Of a DNA stretch of 64,000 bases, positions 44,935 to 53,510 are shown one piece after another. Position 1 is the first letter of the stretch, and each line of letters starts with the position of its first letter. The notes under the pieces are model-generated. The model had not been told where the DNA came from. It made no database searches and saw nothing but the letters and a program-made list of their open reading frames with translations. Source of the DNA: an uncultured Bacteroides sp. (GTDB lineage Bacteria > Bacteroidota > Bacteroidia > Bacteroidales > Bacteroidaceae); NCBI RefSeq assembly GCF_949298305.1, contig NZ_CASFWU010000010.1, positions 1 to 64,000 on the forward strand. The letters run 5' to 3'. The position numbers were made by a program, and so were the translations under genes.

Positions 44935-46329
44935 TCAGTCCATCCGTATGATTACCAGCTCGTTGTCATCTACTTGGCTGCTTAGGGGCAGGTCGGGCAG
45001 CATCTCCTTCAGCCGCTTTCCTTTGTAGAGGATGGCGGCCCGACGGCCTGCCGTCAGCGTGGGCAGGAGGGAAATGTCCGTACCCTCCACCCGGAAAGGC
45101 AGGTCGGCGTAGGTGTACCGGTTCTCCTTGTCCCGCTTGCCGGGCAGGCTGAAGAAGTCGCCCGTCCGCTTGTCGTAGACCAGGGTATGGAGCGTCACCG
45201 TCCCCCGGCTGCGGGCGTCGGGCGTATTGTAGCCGCCGGACAGTTCAATCAGCAGATGCCGTTCCGTCTCCACCCAGTTCTCTATCAGGTAATATCCGTC
45301 GAGGCTGTTCTTCAGGCTGCCTGTCACGTACTTGCCCGTGGGGCGCTTCAGCGTGCCGAAGTCCAGCCGCCAGACGGCCCGGAGCGTGGAGGCGTCCGCC
45401 AGCTCGTAGACGGTGTCGTCGTATGCCATGCGCAGGCGTGTCTTCCCTTCGTATTCATAGATGTCGGTGTCCTCCCCGTTGCGGTAGGTGGAGGTGGGCG
45501 TGTAGTCCTCGTCGTCGTTCACCGTGAAGCGGCACAGCGTGTCGCCCTTCTGCCCGAAGGTGCAGAGTCGCGAGCTGAAAGGTTCGGTCATCAGCCAGCC
45601 GCCTTCCGTCACGCCGAAGGCGCTGCCCTGCGTCCTGGTGATGGGCAGCTTGCCGGGCAGTTGGTCGGGTGTCCACGGCTCGGAGGCTTCTACCAGTATG
45701 TCCCAGGGCAGGGTGGCGACGGCGTACTCGTAGCCGCCGGACTTTCCCTGCTCCGTCTTGCCTCCATAGAGGCCGCGGAGCTGGCGGGCGGACGGGTCGT
45801 AGCCCACGCTGCGGAGGGTGCGGTTCATGCGCATGCCATATCCGGTCTGTCCGTTACTCATCTTCATTTCGCTGATTTCCACGTCGTTCTCGAAGAGTAC
45901 CTTGCGCAGCTTCATGTCCTTGTCCAGCAGGCAGATGCCTTCGTAGTCCGTCAGCATCCAGCCGCCGTCCACGGGCGTCAGCCGGGCTCCGAGGCCACGT
46001 CCCTCGTAGCCGGTGGGATGGAAGGAGAGGGTGCCCAGTGCGTTGGGTTGCAACTGGCGCACATCCTTCAGGGCGGCGGGCACGTTGAGCACCTTGGCAC
46101 CCGTGCGGACGATGGTGGCCCGGTGCTTGATGCCTGCGGGCGGGCGGTAGTCGGCTGCAAAGGTGTCCAGACTGGCGGCAGCCCGTTGGCGCATGGCCTC
46201 CTGTCCGATGGCCTTCGCCTCCAGTTCGGCCACCGCTTCCTCGCGGCTCATGCCCGGGCGGCGCTGCCCGCACGAGGCCGCCACAGCCGTCAGAGACAGG
46301 GCCGTCAGTAGTAAAACGAGTTTGTTCAT
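44935..46329 (-). CDS. Bacteroidales lipoprotein, beta-rich, unknown function
   Basis: A 464-residue lipoprotein (lipobox VAASC, signal about 1-19). A short helical stretch (MSREEAVAELEAKAIGQEAMRQRAAAS, about 25-52, read in pieces) is followed by a long beta-rich region with repeated GGW(M/L)(L/M)T and ILYKG-type strands that suggests a propeller or similar fold. I do not recognise a named domain with confidence. ATG 46329 is preferred over 46341 for the signal peptide. It is divergent from the sigma-54 regulator and upstream of the ABC permease on the same strand, so it may belong to the same regulated module. Confidence 0.7.
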   Translation of the reverse strand: MNKLVLLLTALSLTAVAASCGQRRPGMSREEAVAELEAKAIGQEAMRQRAAASLDTFAADYRPPAGIKHRATIVRTGAKVLNVPAALKDVRQLQPNALGTLSFHPTGYEGRGLGARLTPVDGGWMLTDYEGICLLDKDMKLRKVLFENDVEISEMKMSNGQTGYGMRMNRTLRSVGYDPSARQLRGLYGGKTEQGKSGGYEYAVATLPWDILVEASEPWTPDQLPGKLPITRTQGSAFGVTEGGWLMTEPFSSRLCTFGQKGDTLCRFTVNDDEDYTPTSTYRNGEDTDIYEYEGKTRLRMAYDDTVYELADASTLRAVWRLDFGTLKRPTGKYVTGSLKNSLDGYYLIENWVETERHLLIELSGGYNTPDARSRGTVTLHTLVYDKRTGDFFSLPGKRDKENRYTYADLPFRVEGTDISLLPTLTAGRRAAILYKGKRLKEMLPDLPLSSQVDDNELVIIRMD

Positions 46330-46488
46330 CACGATATACATTTATTCCATAGAAGGCAGGACAACATCCGTGCCAAACCGCCAAACGATTATTCGTCAGT
46401 AGGTTAACGGCGGAGGCGGGGATGGAAAACGTACGATTCCGTACACCAATCGCACGCTGGCGTACAGTGTTTATCGGAAAAGAATGCG

Positions 46489-46496
46489 TATCTTTG
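46489..46496 (+). promoter_or_regulatory. Predicted -7 element of the response regulator
   Basis: TATCTTTG matches TAnnTTTG. Transcription would begin near 46500, the first base of the CACCACAGCGG palindrome, which then forms the start of the leader before ATG 46598. Confidence 0.55.
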
Positions 46497-46499
46497 GGG

Positions 46500-46582
46500 C
46501 ACCACAGCGGACACAGAGTTACACGGAGTTCTTTTATGGAAACTCTTATTAAACTCTGTGCTACTCTGTGTCCTCTGTGGTG
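46500..46582. repeat. CACCACAGATT-family palindrome in the regulator leader
   Basis: The 20-bp arms (46500-46519 and 46563-46582) pair with one mismatch. The hairpin would occupy nearly the whole 5' leader and end 15 nt before the start codon of the response regulator. Confidence 0.85.
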
Positions 46583-46597
46583 AACCCCCAAGCCCCC

Positions 46598-47929
46598 ATG
46601 AAACAAGGAAAGATACTCATCGTAGACGACAACGAAGACATCCTCTTCACCCTGAAGATGCTGCTGCGCCCGCTGGCCGAACAGGTGACTACCCTCGACG
46701 ACCCGCGCGAGATGCTGCCCCTGCTGTCGCGCGTCCGCCACGACGTCGTCCTGCTGGACATGAACTTCCGCCGCGACGCCGTCAGCGGACGCGAAGGCTT
46801 TGCCTGGCTGGAGGAGATATTGAAACTCGACCCACAGGCAGTGGTCATCTTCATCACCGCCTACAGTGATACGGAGAAAGCTGTGCAGGCTATCAAGCAG
46901 GGAGCCACGGACTTCATCCCCAAGCCCTGGCAGAACGACAAACTGCTGACCACCGTATCTGCGGCCCTGCAACTCAGCTTCAGCCGACACGAGGTAACAG
47001 TGCTGAAAGAACAAAAGAAGACCCTTGAACAACGTGCCGAAGCGCTGGCCACGCCTGCCGAACCGACACGCATCATCGGCGAGTCGGCCGCCATGCAGGC
47101 ACTGCTGCAAACCGTGCGCAAGTGCTCGGACACCGATGCCAATCTTCTGCTCTTGGGCGAAAACGGTACGGGCAAGGACCTGCTGGCCCGCTACATCTAC
47201 GAGCAGTCGCCCCGTCACAGTAAGCCCTACGTAGCCATCGACTTGGGCAGCATCCCCGAACCCCTGTTCGAGAGCGAGCTGTTCGGCTACGAGAAGGGTG
47301 CCTTCACCGATGCCCGCCGCTCCAAGCCGGGACGCATGGAGGCCGCCGCGGGCGGCACGCTCTTCCTGAACGAGATAGGCAACCTCAGTCTGCCCATGCA
47401 GGCCAAACTGCTCTCCGTCATCGAGCAGCGGCGTGCCTCGCGCCTGGGTTCCACGACCACTTATCCCGTGGACGTACGGCTGATATGCGCCACCAACACC
47501 GACCTCTATGCCGCCATCGACCGACGCGAGTTCCGTCAGGACCTCCTCTACCGCATCAATACCATCGAATTGCGTCTGCCTCCTCTGCGCGAACGGGGCG
47601 ACGACCTCTTCCTGCTGGCCGACTTCTTCGTGCAGCGCTAGTTGCAGCAATACCGCTGGCCGGGCAATGTGCGCGAGCTGGAGCATGCCGTGGAGCGGGC
47701 AGTCATCCTTGCCTCCGGACCGATGCTGGCCGCACGCGACTTCCACTTGCAAAGCCGCCTGACGCACGAGCCGCCTGACGGGAAGGAGCGATACAACCTG
47801 GAGCGCATCGAGCGCGAAAGCATCGACGAGGTGCTCCGCCTGTGCAACGGAAACATCACCCTGGCCGCCGAGATGCTGGGCATCACGCGGACGTCGCTGT
47901 ACAGAAGGATTGAGAAGTATAAATTGTAA
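46598..47929 (+). pseudogene. Sigma-54-dependent response regulator (NtrC family), broken by deletion and in-frame stop
   Basis: The receiver domain (about 1-125) has DDNED and the phosphorylatable D54 in VVLLDM. The AAA+ domain has Walker A GENGTGKD, GAFTDA in place of GAFTGA, and Walker B GGTLFLNEI with N258 where Asp is expected. After LLADFFVQR the frame meets TAG (47639-47641). It then continues in the same frame with LQQYRWPGNVRELEHAVERA and a Fis-type helix-turn-helix (ITLAAEMLGITRTSLYRRI). About 20-25 residues that normally separate FFVQR from YRWPGNVREL are missing, so an internal deletion made the stop, not a point mutation. The 5' product lacks its DNA-binding domain. ATG 46598 is chosen over GTG 46568. 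The partner kinase is at 48100. Confidence 0.88.
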
Positions 47930-47936
47930 TGAATAA

Positions 47937-48073
47937 GGAGTAAAAGGGAGTTAGAAGGAGTTATCGCCCGCTTTGGCGGGCTTGGGAGTTAGAAGCCGAT
48001 AGAACTGGTGACGATTATCGGATTGTCAGGCAAGGGTATCGGCCTCTGACTCCTTCTAACTCCCTTTTACTCC
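47937..48073. repeat. Perfect 25-bp inverted repeat between regulator and kinase
   Basis: Arms 47937-47961 and 48049-48073 (cores GGGAGTTAGAAGGAG and its complement) pair without mismatch around an 87-nt loop. The loop holds a GCCCGC-TTTG-GCGGGC hairpin (47966-47981) and a second partial copy of the left arm (near 47984-48001) that can pair with the right arm instead. Mutually exclusive folds are possible upstream of the kinase. Confidence 0.92.
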
Positions 48074-48099
48074 CTCTAACTCCCATAACGAATAAAGAT

Positions 48100-49455
48100 A
48101 TGACCACCCACTGGCCCCGTACCCCCCTGCTGCTCACCGCCGCCCTGCTGGCCTCGTGCCTCCTCACGGCCTGGATGGCCGTACACGGTTTCTACATCAA
48201 TATGTGCCTGGCGGCTCTGCTGACGCTGGGCGTTGCCTGGGCCGTCTGCCGCTACATGCGGCGCACATCCCGCCTCATGGAGCGGTTTGTGCAGTCGGTG
48301 CGCTACTCCGAGTTTCCCGAAGCCTTTGCGCAGGGCGAGGGAGGCAGTCGTGACTCCTTGCCGCCGGGCTTGCTGGCGAGCATGCAGGATGCCTTGGAGC
48401 ACTATCGCGCCAACCTGCAGCGACAGGAAGGACGCCTGCTCTACTTCCAGGCACTGGCAAACCATATCGACACCGCCGTACTGGTCTATACGCCGCAGGG
48501 CTGCATCGAATGGAAGAACGAGGCCGCTACCCGCCTGCTGGCCACCGCCGTGGACGAACGGCAGGAAAGCACCTGGGTGCTGAAGGCTCCGAAGACCGTG
48601 GACGACCTCCGCCACTTCCACCCCGAACTGCCCCGCCTTTTGCGTGACTTGCGTCCCGGCTCGTTACATGTGATACAGGTTCGCCAACAGGCAGAAGAAA
48701 CGCAGTTGGCCCTGTCGGGCATGGAGTTTATTCTGCAAGGAAGAAAACTGGTCATCGCCAGCCTGAAGAATATCCGTTCGGCACTGGACAGCCAGGAGAC
48801 ACTGGCCTGGCAGAAGCTGATACGGGTGCTGACCCACGAAATCATGAACTCCGTCACCCCCATCATTTCCCTGGCCGAACTGTTAGGCAAGCAGGTGGAC
48901 GGGCTGGAAGGCAGCGGGCAGGACAAGGAGGACATGCGGCAGATGCTGGCCACCATTGCCCGCCGCGGACAGGCCCTGACGCGCTTCGTAGGCAGCTACC
49001 GCGAGGTGTCCCGCTTGCCCCAACCCCTGTTGCAGCCGCTCGACGCCACTGCGCTGTTGGAAGACGTCCTCCGCTTCATGCAGAGCGCCGACAACGATTT
49101 GCACCTCACCCCTCCGCCCGCTCCCCTCCGCCTGCTGGCCGACAAGGGACAGGTGGAGCAGGTGCTCATCAACCTGATAAAGAATGCCCGTGAGAATGAC
49201 GCCCGCCGCATCATGCTTTCGGCAGGTGTCACCCCCACGGGCCGTATCTTTCTCCGTGTGACGGACAACGGAACGGGCATCGAGCCCGAGGTGCAGGAAC
49301 GCATCTTCATCCCCTTCTTCACCACCAAGCCGGGCGGTTCGGGCATCGGGCTTACGCTGGCCCGTCAGATTATGCTTCGTCACGGCGGTAGCATCGACGT
49401 GCGCTCCTGTCCGGGCAAAGGCAGCACCTTCACCTTGCTGTTTCCGTATTACTGA
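48100..49455 (+). CDS. Sensor histidine kinase (NtrB/NtrY type)
   Basis: A 451-residue kinase with two N-terminal membrane helices (about 8-28 and 32-50) separated by a very short loop, so it has no periplasmic sensor domain. A linker and a PAS-like region (about 115-215, VLVYTPQGCIEWKNEAAT) follow. The phospho-acceptor is H246 in LTHEIMNSVTPI. The ATPase domain has NLIKNAREN (N box), VTDNGTGI (G1), IFIPFFTTKPGGSGIGLTL in pieces (F and G2 boxes). It is intact, although its response regulator just upstream is broken. Together they would control sigma-54 promoters, probably those of the divergent lipoprotein/ABC genes. Confidence 0.92.
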   Translation: MTTHWPRTPLLLTAALLASCLLTAWMAVHGFYINMCLAALLTLGVAWAVCRYMRRTSRLMERFVQSVRYSEFPEAFAQGEGGSRDSLPPGLLASMQDALEHYRANLQRQEGRLLYFQALANHIDTAVLVYTPQGCIEWKNEAATRLLATAVDERQESTWVLKAPKTVDDLRHFHPELPRLLRDLRPGSLHVIQVRQQAEETQLALSGMEFILQGRKLVIASLKNIRSALDSQETLAWQKLIRVLTHEIMNSVTPIISLAELLGKQVDGLEGSGQDKEDMRQMLATIARRGQALTRFVGSYREVSRLPQPLLQPLDATALLEDVLRFMQSADNDLHLTPPPAPLRLLADKGQVEQVLINLIKNARENDARRIMLSAGVTPTGRIFLRVTDNGTGIEPEVQERIFIPFFTTKPGGSGIGLTLARQIMLRHGGSIDVRSCPGKGSTFTLLFPYY

Positions 49456-49456
49456 T

Positions 49457-51703
49457 TCAGTTTTCCATTGCCTGGAACTTACGGCTCACCTTCAGCAGGT
49501 TCACCGCGTAGGTAACGATGTTCTGTGCCTCCTGAATCATGGTCAGGTAGACCATGCTCACCTTGATGCTGCCCGTCTGGTTCTGGATGCGTTGCAGTTC
49601 TTCGCGCTTCAGGTGGGACAGCTGTCCGTTCAGGTCGTTGGCCTTGCGTATCTCGGTCTCCATGCCTGCGTAGTTGTTGTCCTCTATGCGCTGGCGGCAG
49701 ATTTGCAGCAGGTTGGTGATGTCCTCCGTCACGTCGGCGAACTCGCCCTTCTGGATGGCATCCAACGGCATGAAGTTGTTGTCCACATGCTCCAGGCAAG
49801 GTTCACACAGACGGCCTACGCTGTACACCAGTTCGCTGGCAAAGTCGTTGCCCTGGTAGTAGTAGAGGCCTTTCTCCAGCACCGTGTTGTTGTCCAGGCG
49901 GCACATGGCCAGCGTGCCCGTGCGCTTCATCTGCTTCACCAGCTGCTTCTCGAACTTCACGGCTCCCATGGAGCGGCGCAGTCCGCGCAGGTTCTCGTGC
50001 AGGAAGGAGGTACCTGTACGCTCAAAGTTCTCCTGGGTGAACTCCAGTATCTTGGCCAGTTCCTCGCGGGTATGCTTGCGCAGCAGGTTCAGCACTTCGT
50101 CGTTGTCTGTGCTTTGCATCAGCTGCTTGATGGTTTCGTTGCCTTTCTCTTTCTCCTTGCGCTTCTTGTACATCACCTGGCTGCGCACCAGCATGAATAC
50201 GGCCAGGGCAATGAGCAGGATGATGGCGGTGGTGCCGCCGAAGTAGACGATGAGCGTCACGAAGAAGCAGATGGTGAAGGCTGCACCAGCCGTGATGAAC
50301 CAGCCGCCGATGACGCTGAGCACACCCGTGATGCGGAAGACGGCCGAGTCGCGACTCCAGGCACGGTCGGCCAGCGAGGTACCCATGGCTACCATGAAGG
50401 TGACGTAGGTGGTGGAGAGGGGCAGTTTCAGCGAGGTACCCAAGGCAATGAGCAGGCCGGCCAGCACCAGATTGACGGAGGCACGCACCAGGTCGAAGGC
50501 GGCGCCGTCGGCAATGATGGCTTCGTCCTTGCGGAAGCGGGTGTCTATCCAACGCTTGCCGCTTTCGGGTACGATTTTGGAGATGCCGTTGGCCAGCGTC
50601 ATGCTGAAGCGAACCAGTGTGCGGGCTATTGGGGTACTGCCGAAGTTCTCCTCTCCTTCGTCCTGACGGGAGAGGTCGACGGAGGTCTTGATGACGTTGT
50701 GTGCCTTCTTCGAGGTGCAGAGGGCATAGACCATGATGACACCCGCGCCGAAGAGGAAGTACCACGGCGTCTTGGCGGGGCCCAGCAGGGACGACATCAG
50801 GAAACCGTCCACTCCGCTGCCTGTCCCGTTGGCCATGTAGTCGGTATAGGCCGAGAATCCGGCAAGGGGCACACCGATGAAGTTCACCAAGTCGTTGCCC
50901 GCAAAGGCCAGTGCCAATGCAAAGGTACCCATCAGCACCACTACCTTGAACACGTTGACCTTCAGCCAGTGGAGTATCTGCATCAGGATGGTGAAGACAA
51001 CAAAGAATACGACAATCAGCATGCCGGTGTTGTCTTGTATCCAGTGCTTGTATTCGGCAGTCATGAAGGAGCTGTCCTTCAGACCCTTGATGAGCATGAA
51101 ATAGATGATGGAAGTGGCGGCGATGCCTCCGAACAGGGCAATGCTGTACTTCATCTTCTTCTCATAATTGAAGGTGAAGACGATGCGGGCCAACCATTGC
51201 ACCAACATACCGAAGAAGAAGGCGATGGCCACCGAGACAAAGATACCCATGATGACGGACAGGGCTTTGTCGGTGTTGATGAGGTCCCCCAAACCCAGCG
51301 TATCGCTGCCATAGACCTTGATGAGCGCCAGCGCAAACGTACCGCCCAGCAGCTCGAAAACCATCGAGACGGTGGTGGAGGTGGGCATACCCATGGTGTT
51401 GAACACGTCCAGCAGGACGACGTCCGTCAGCATGACCGCCAGCAGAATACACATAATCTCCGCAAAGTAGAAATGCTGCGGCTGGTAGATGCCGTGTCGT
51501 GCAATGTCCATCATGCCGTTGGAGAGTGCCGCTCCGATGAAGACGCCGACGCCGGCAATGAACAGCATGGTCTTGAACGAGGCCGCCTTGGCTCCTACGG
51601 CCGACTGAAGAAAATTGACCGCGTCGTTGCTGACACCCACCACCAGGTCGAATACCGCGAGGATGAACAGAAAGACAACGATACCTAAGTAGATTGTTTC
51701 CAT
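49457..51703 (-). CDS. Inorganic phosphate transporter (Pit family) with PhoU-like tail
   Basis: A 748-residue membrane protein. The Pit signature halves are present: LVVGVSNDAVNFLQSAVG near the N-terminus and LAFAGNDLVNFIGVPLAG in the middle, with about ten membrane helices. From about residue 530 it turns soluble and helical (HTREELAKILEFTQENFERTG...), resembling the PhoU/DUF47 domain often fused to or beside Pit carriers. It would bring in phosphate by proton or sodium symport, with the tail sensing or regulating transport. ATG 51703 is chosen because it begins the first membrane helix; upstream in-frame codons are polar. Polyphosphate kinase is nearby (53511-55586). Confidence 0.92.
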   Translation of the reverse strand: METIYLGIVVFLFILAVFDLVVGVSNDAVNFLQSAVGAKAASFKTMLFIAGVGVFIGAALSNGMMDIARHGIYQPQHFYFAEIMCILLAVMLTDVVLLDVFNTMGMPTSTTVSMVFELLGGTFALALIKVYGSDTLGLGDLINTDKALSVIMGIFVSVAIAFFFGMLVQWLARIVFTFNYEKKMKYSIALFGGIAATSIIYFMLIKGLKDSSFMTAEYKHWIQDNTGMLIVVFFVVFTILMQILHWLKVNVFKVVVLMGTFALALAFAGNDLVNFIGVPLAGFSAYTDYMANGTGSGVDGFLMSSLLGPAKTPWYFLFGAGVIMVYALCTSKKAHNVIKTSVDLSRQDEGEENFGSTPIARTLVRFSMTLANGISKIVPESGKRWIDTRFRKDEAIIADGAAFDLVRASVNLVLAGLLIALGTSLKLPLSTTYVTFMVAMGTSLADRAWSRDSAVFRITGVLSVIGGWFITAGAAFTICFFVTLIVYFGGTTAIILLIALAVFMLVRSQVMYKKRKEKEKGNETIKQLMQSTDNDEVLNLLRKHTREELAKILEFTQENFERTGTSFLHENLRGLRRSMGAVKFEKQLVKQMKRTGTLAMCRLDNNTVLEKGLYYYQGNDFASELVYSVGRLCEPCLEHVDNNFMPLDAIQKGEFADVTEDITNLLQICRQRIEDNNYAGMETEIRKANDLNGQLSHLKREELQRIQNQTGSIKVSMVYLTMIQEAQNIVTYAVNLLKVSRKFQAMEN

Positions 51704-51876
51704 GACAAATATGAATTTTATTTCTGGGTGCAAAGGAACGGGATTCGTGTTGCAGCAGAATGTCATACATGTTACAACCGTGTTACAAATGCAGGGTTGC
51801 ACACGGCAGGGCAGGCCGCAGCCTTGTATCTTCCAAAATTCCTCATCCGCTATTCTTCATTCTTCGTTTAATCCAT

Positions 51877-51885
51877 TATCTTTGC
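51877..51885 (+). promoter_or_regulatory. Predicted -7 element of the AAA-ATPase/nuclease gene
   Basis: TATCTTTGC exactly matches the -7 consensus 30 bp before ATG 51915. The -33 site is weak. Confidence 0.5.
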
Positions 51886-51914
51886 AGGTGTTGAACAGTA
51901 AAATACGTTGCACC

Positions 51915-53480
51915 ATGAAATATCCCATCGGAATACAGAGCTTTGACCGCATCATTGAGGACGGTTATGTTTATGTGGACAAGACTGCCCTAATCTATAA
52001 ACTGACGCACGACGGAAGCATTTATTTCCTGAGCCGTCCGCGCCGCTTCGGCAAGAGCTTGCTGGTATCCACCCTGGAGAATTACTTTGAGGGCCGCAAG
52101 GAGCTGTTCAAGGGGCTGGCCATCGAGGGGCTGGAGAAGGAGTGGGGGACTTACCCTGTATTTCATGTGGACTTCAACAGCACCAATTTTACCAATCCGG
52201 GCGAGCTGGAGAAGAAGATTGACTTCCTGGTGTCGGAGTGGGAAAAGAAGTACAGTCTGCCCTGCCGTAAGGACGAGCTGGGCCGCGGCGACCGCTTTGC
52301 GGAAGTGCTGCGCGCCGTCCACGAACAGACGGGCCGTCGCTGCGTGGTGCTCATCGACGAGTACGACAAGCCGATACTCGACGTGCTGGATGTGGATGAA
52401 GAGTTGGAAGACCGGCACCGCAACGTTCTGAAGAGTTTCTACTCCGTGTTCAAGGCTGCCGACAGCCACCTGCGGTTCGTGCTGCTGACGGGGGTGACCA
52501 AGTTTTCGCAGGTGAGCGTGTTCAGCGGCTTCAACCAGCCGGACGACATCAGCATGAGCACCGACTACGAAGCCCTGTGCGGCATCACGCAGGAGGAGCT
52601 GGAGCAGTATTTTGCCGAACCCATCGCACGGATGGCGGGGGAATACAGCACTACGGTGGAGGATATGAAGGTACGCCTGAAAGCACAGTACGACGGCTAT
52701 CACTTCAGTAAACGCCTGACGGACATTTACAACCCCTTCAGTCTGCTCAATGCCATGAAGAATTACAGCCTGGACAATTACTGGTTCCGTTCGGGCACGC
52801 CCACCTATCTCATCCGCCTGCTCTCCCACTTCGACGAGAACCTCAACGAACTGACCGGCAAGTTCTACCCCATGGAGGAATTCATCGACTACAAGGCCGA
52901 CGTGGAGAAGCCGCTGCCCATGATTTACCAGAGCGGCTACCTCACCATCAAACAATACGACATCCTCTTCAACACCTTCCTGCTGGACTTCCCCAACAAC
53001 GAGGTGAAGAACGGCTTCCTCACCATGCTGGCCTCATCCTACCTGAAGCCGGCCGAAAACACTTCCTCGTGGGTGAGGGATGTGGTCATTGCCATGCGTG
53101 GCGGCGAGGTGGAGAAGCTGCGCACGCTGTTCACCTCTTTCCTGGCCAGCATTCCCTACACCATGCGGCGCAAGGAGGGCGAGGCCGAGCGCGAACGCTA
53201 CTTCCAATATACCTTCTACCTGATTATGCGTCTCATCAGTGTCTATACTGTCTACTTGGAGAAAGTGCAGAGCCAAGGACGGGTGGACTGCGTTGTGGAG
53301 ACACCGCAATACATCTACGTCTTCGAGTTCAAGCTGGACGGAACGGCGGCTGAGGCCCTGCGGCAGATTCAGGAAAAGGGTTATGCGCTGGAGTACTCTG
53401 CCGACACGCGCAGGGTGTATCAGGTGGGAGCCGCTTTCTCGTCCGAGACGGGCAGCATCAGCGACTGGGAGGTCGTCTGA
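51915..53480 (+). CDS. AAA-ATPase-like / PD-(D/E)XK nuclease-fold protein (PF09820-PF08011 type)
   Basis: A 521-residue protein of the family widespread in Bacteroidales and often present in many copies. The N-terminal AAA-like domain opens with IGIQSFDRIIEDGYVYVDKT and has the family P-loop in RPRRFGKSLLVSTL and Walker B CVVLIDEYDKPI. The C-terminal region has a PD-(D/E)XK nuclease-like core (YIYVFEFKLDG, then QIQEKGYA). ATG 51915 is chosen; codons from 51702 on have no family match. Biological role is not established; defence and mobile-element links have been suggested. It stands alone between convergent ppk1 and divergent Pit carrier. Confidence 0.9.
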   Translation: MKYPIGIQSFDRIIEDGYVYVDKTALIYKLTHDGSIYFLSRPRRFGKSLLVSTLENYFEGRKELFKGLAIEGLEKEWGTYPVFHVDFNSTNFTNPGELEKKIDFLVSEWEKKYSLPCRKDELGRGDRFAEVLRAVHEQTGRRCVVLIDEYDKPILDVLDVDEELEDRHRNVLKSFYSVFKAADSHLRFVLLTGVTKFSQVSVFSGFNQPDDISMSTDYEALCGITQEELEQYFAEPIARMAGEYSTTVEDMKVRLKAQYDGYHFSKRLTDIYNPFSLLNAMKNYSLDNYWFRSGTPTYLIRLLSHFDENLNELTGKFYPMEEFIDYKADVEKPLPMIYQSGYLTIKQYDILFNTFLLDFPNNEVKNGFLTMLASSYLKPAENTSSWVRDVVIAMRGGEVEKLRTLFTSFLASIPYTMRRKEGEAERERYFQYTFYLIMRLISVYTVYLEKVQSQGRVDCVVETPQYIYVFEFKLDGTAAEALRQIQEKGYALEYSADTRRVYQVGAAFSSETGSISDWEVV

Positions 53481-53510
53481 CGGAAGTGCTTCTTTCACGC
53501 CATTCTTTTT

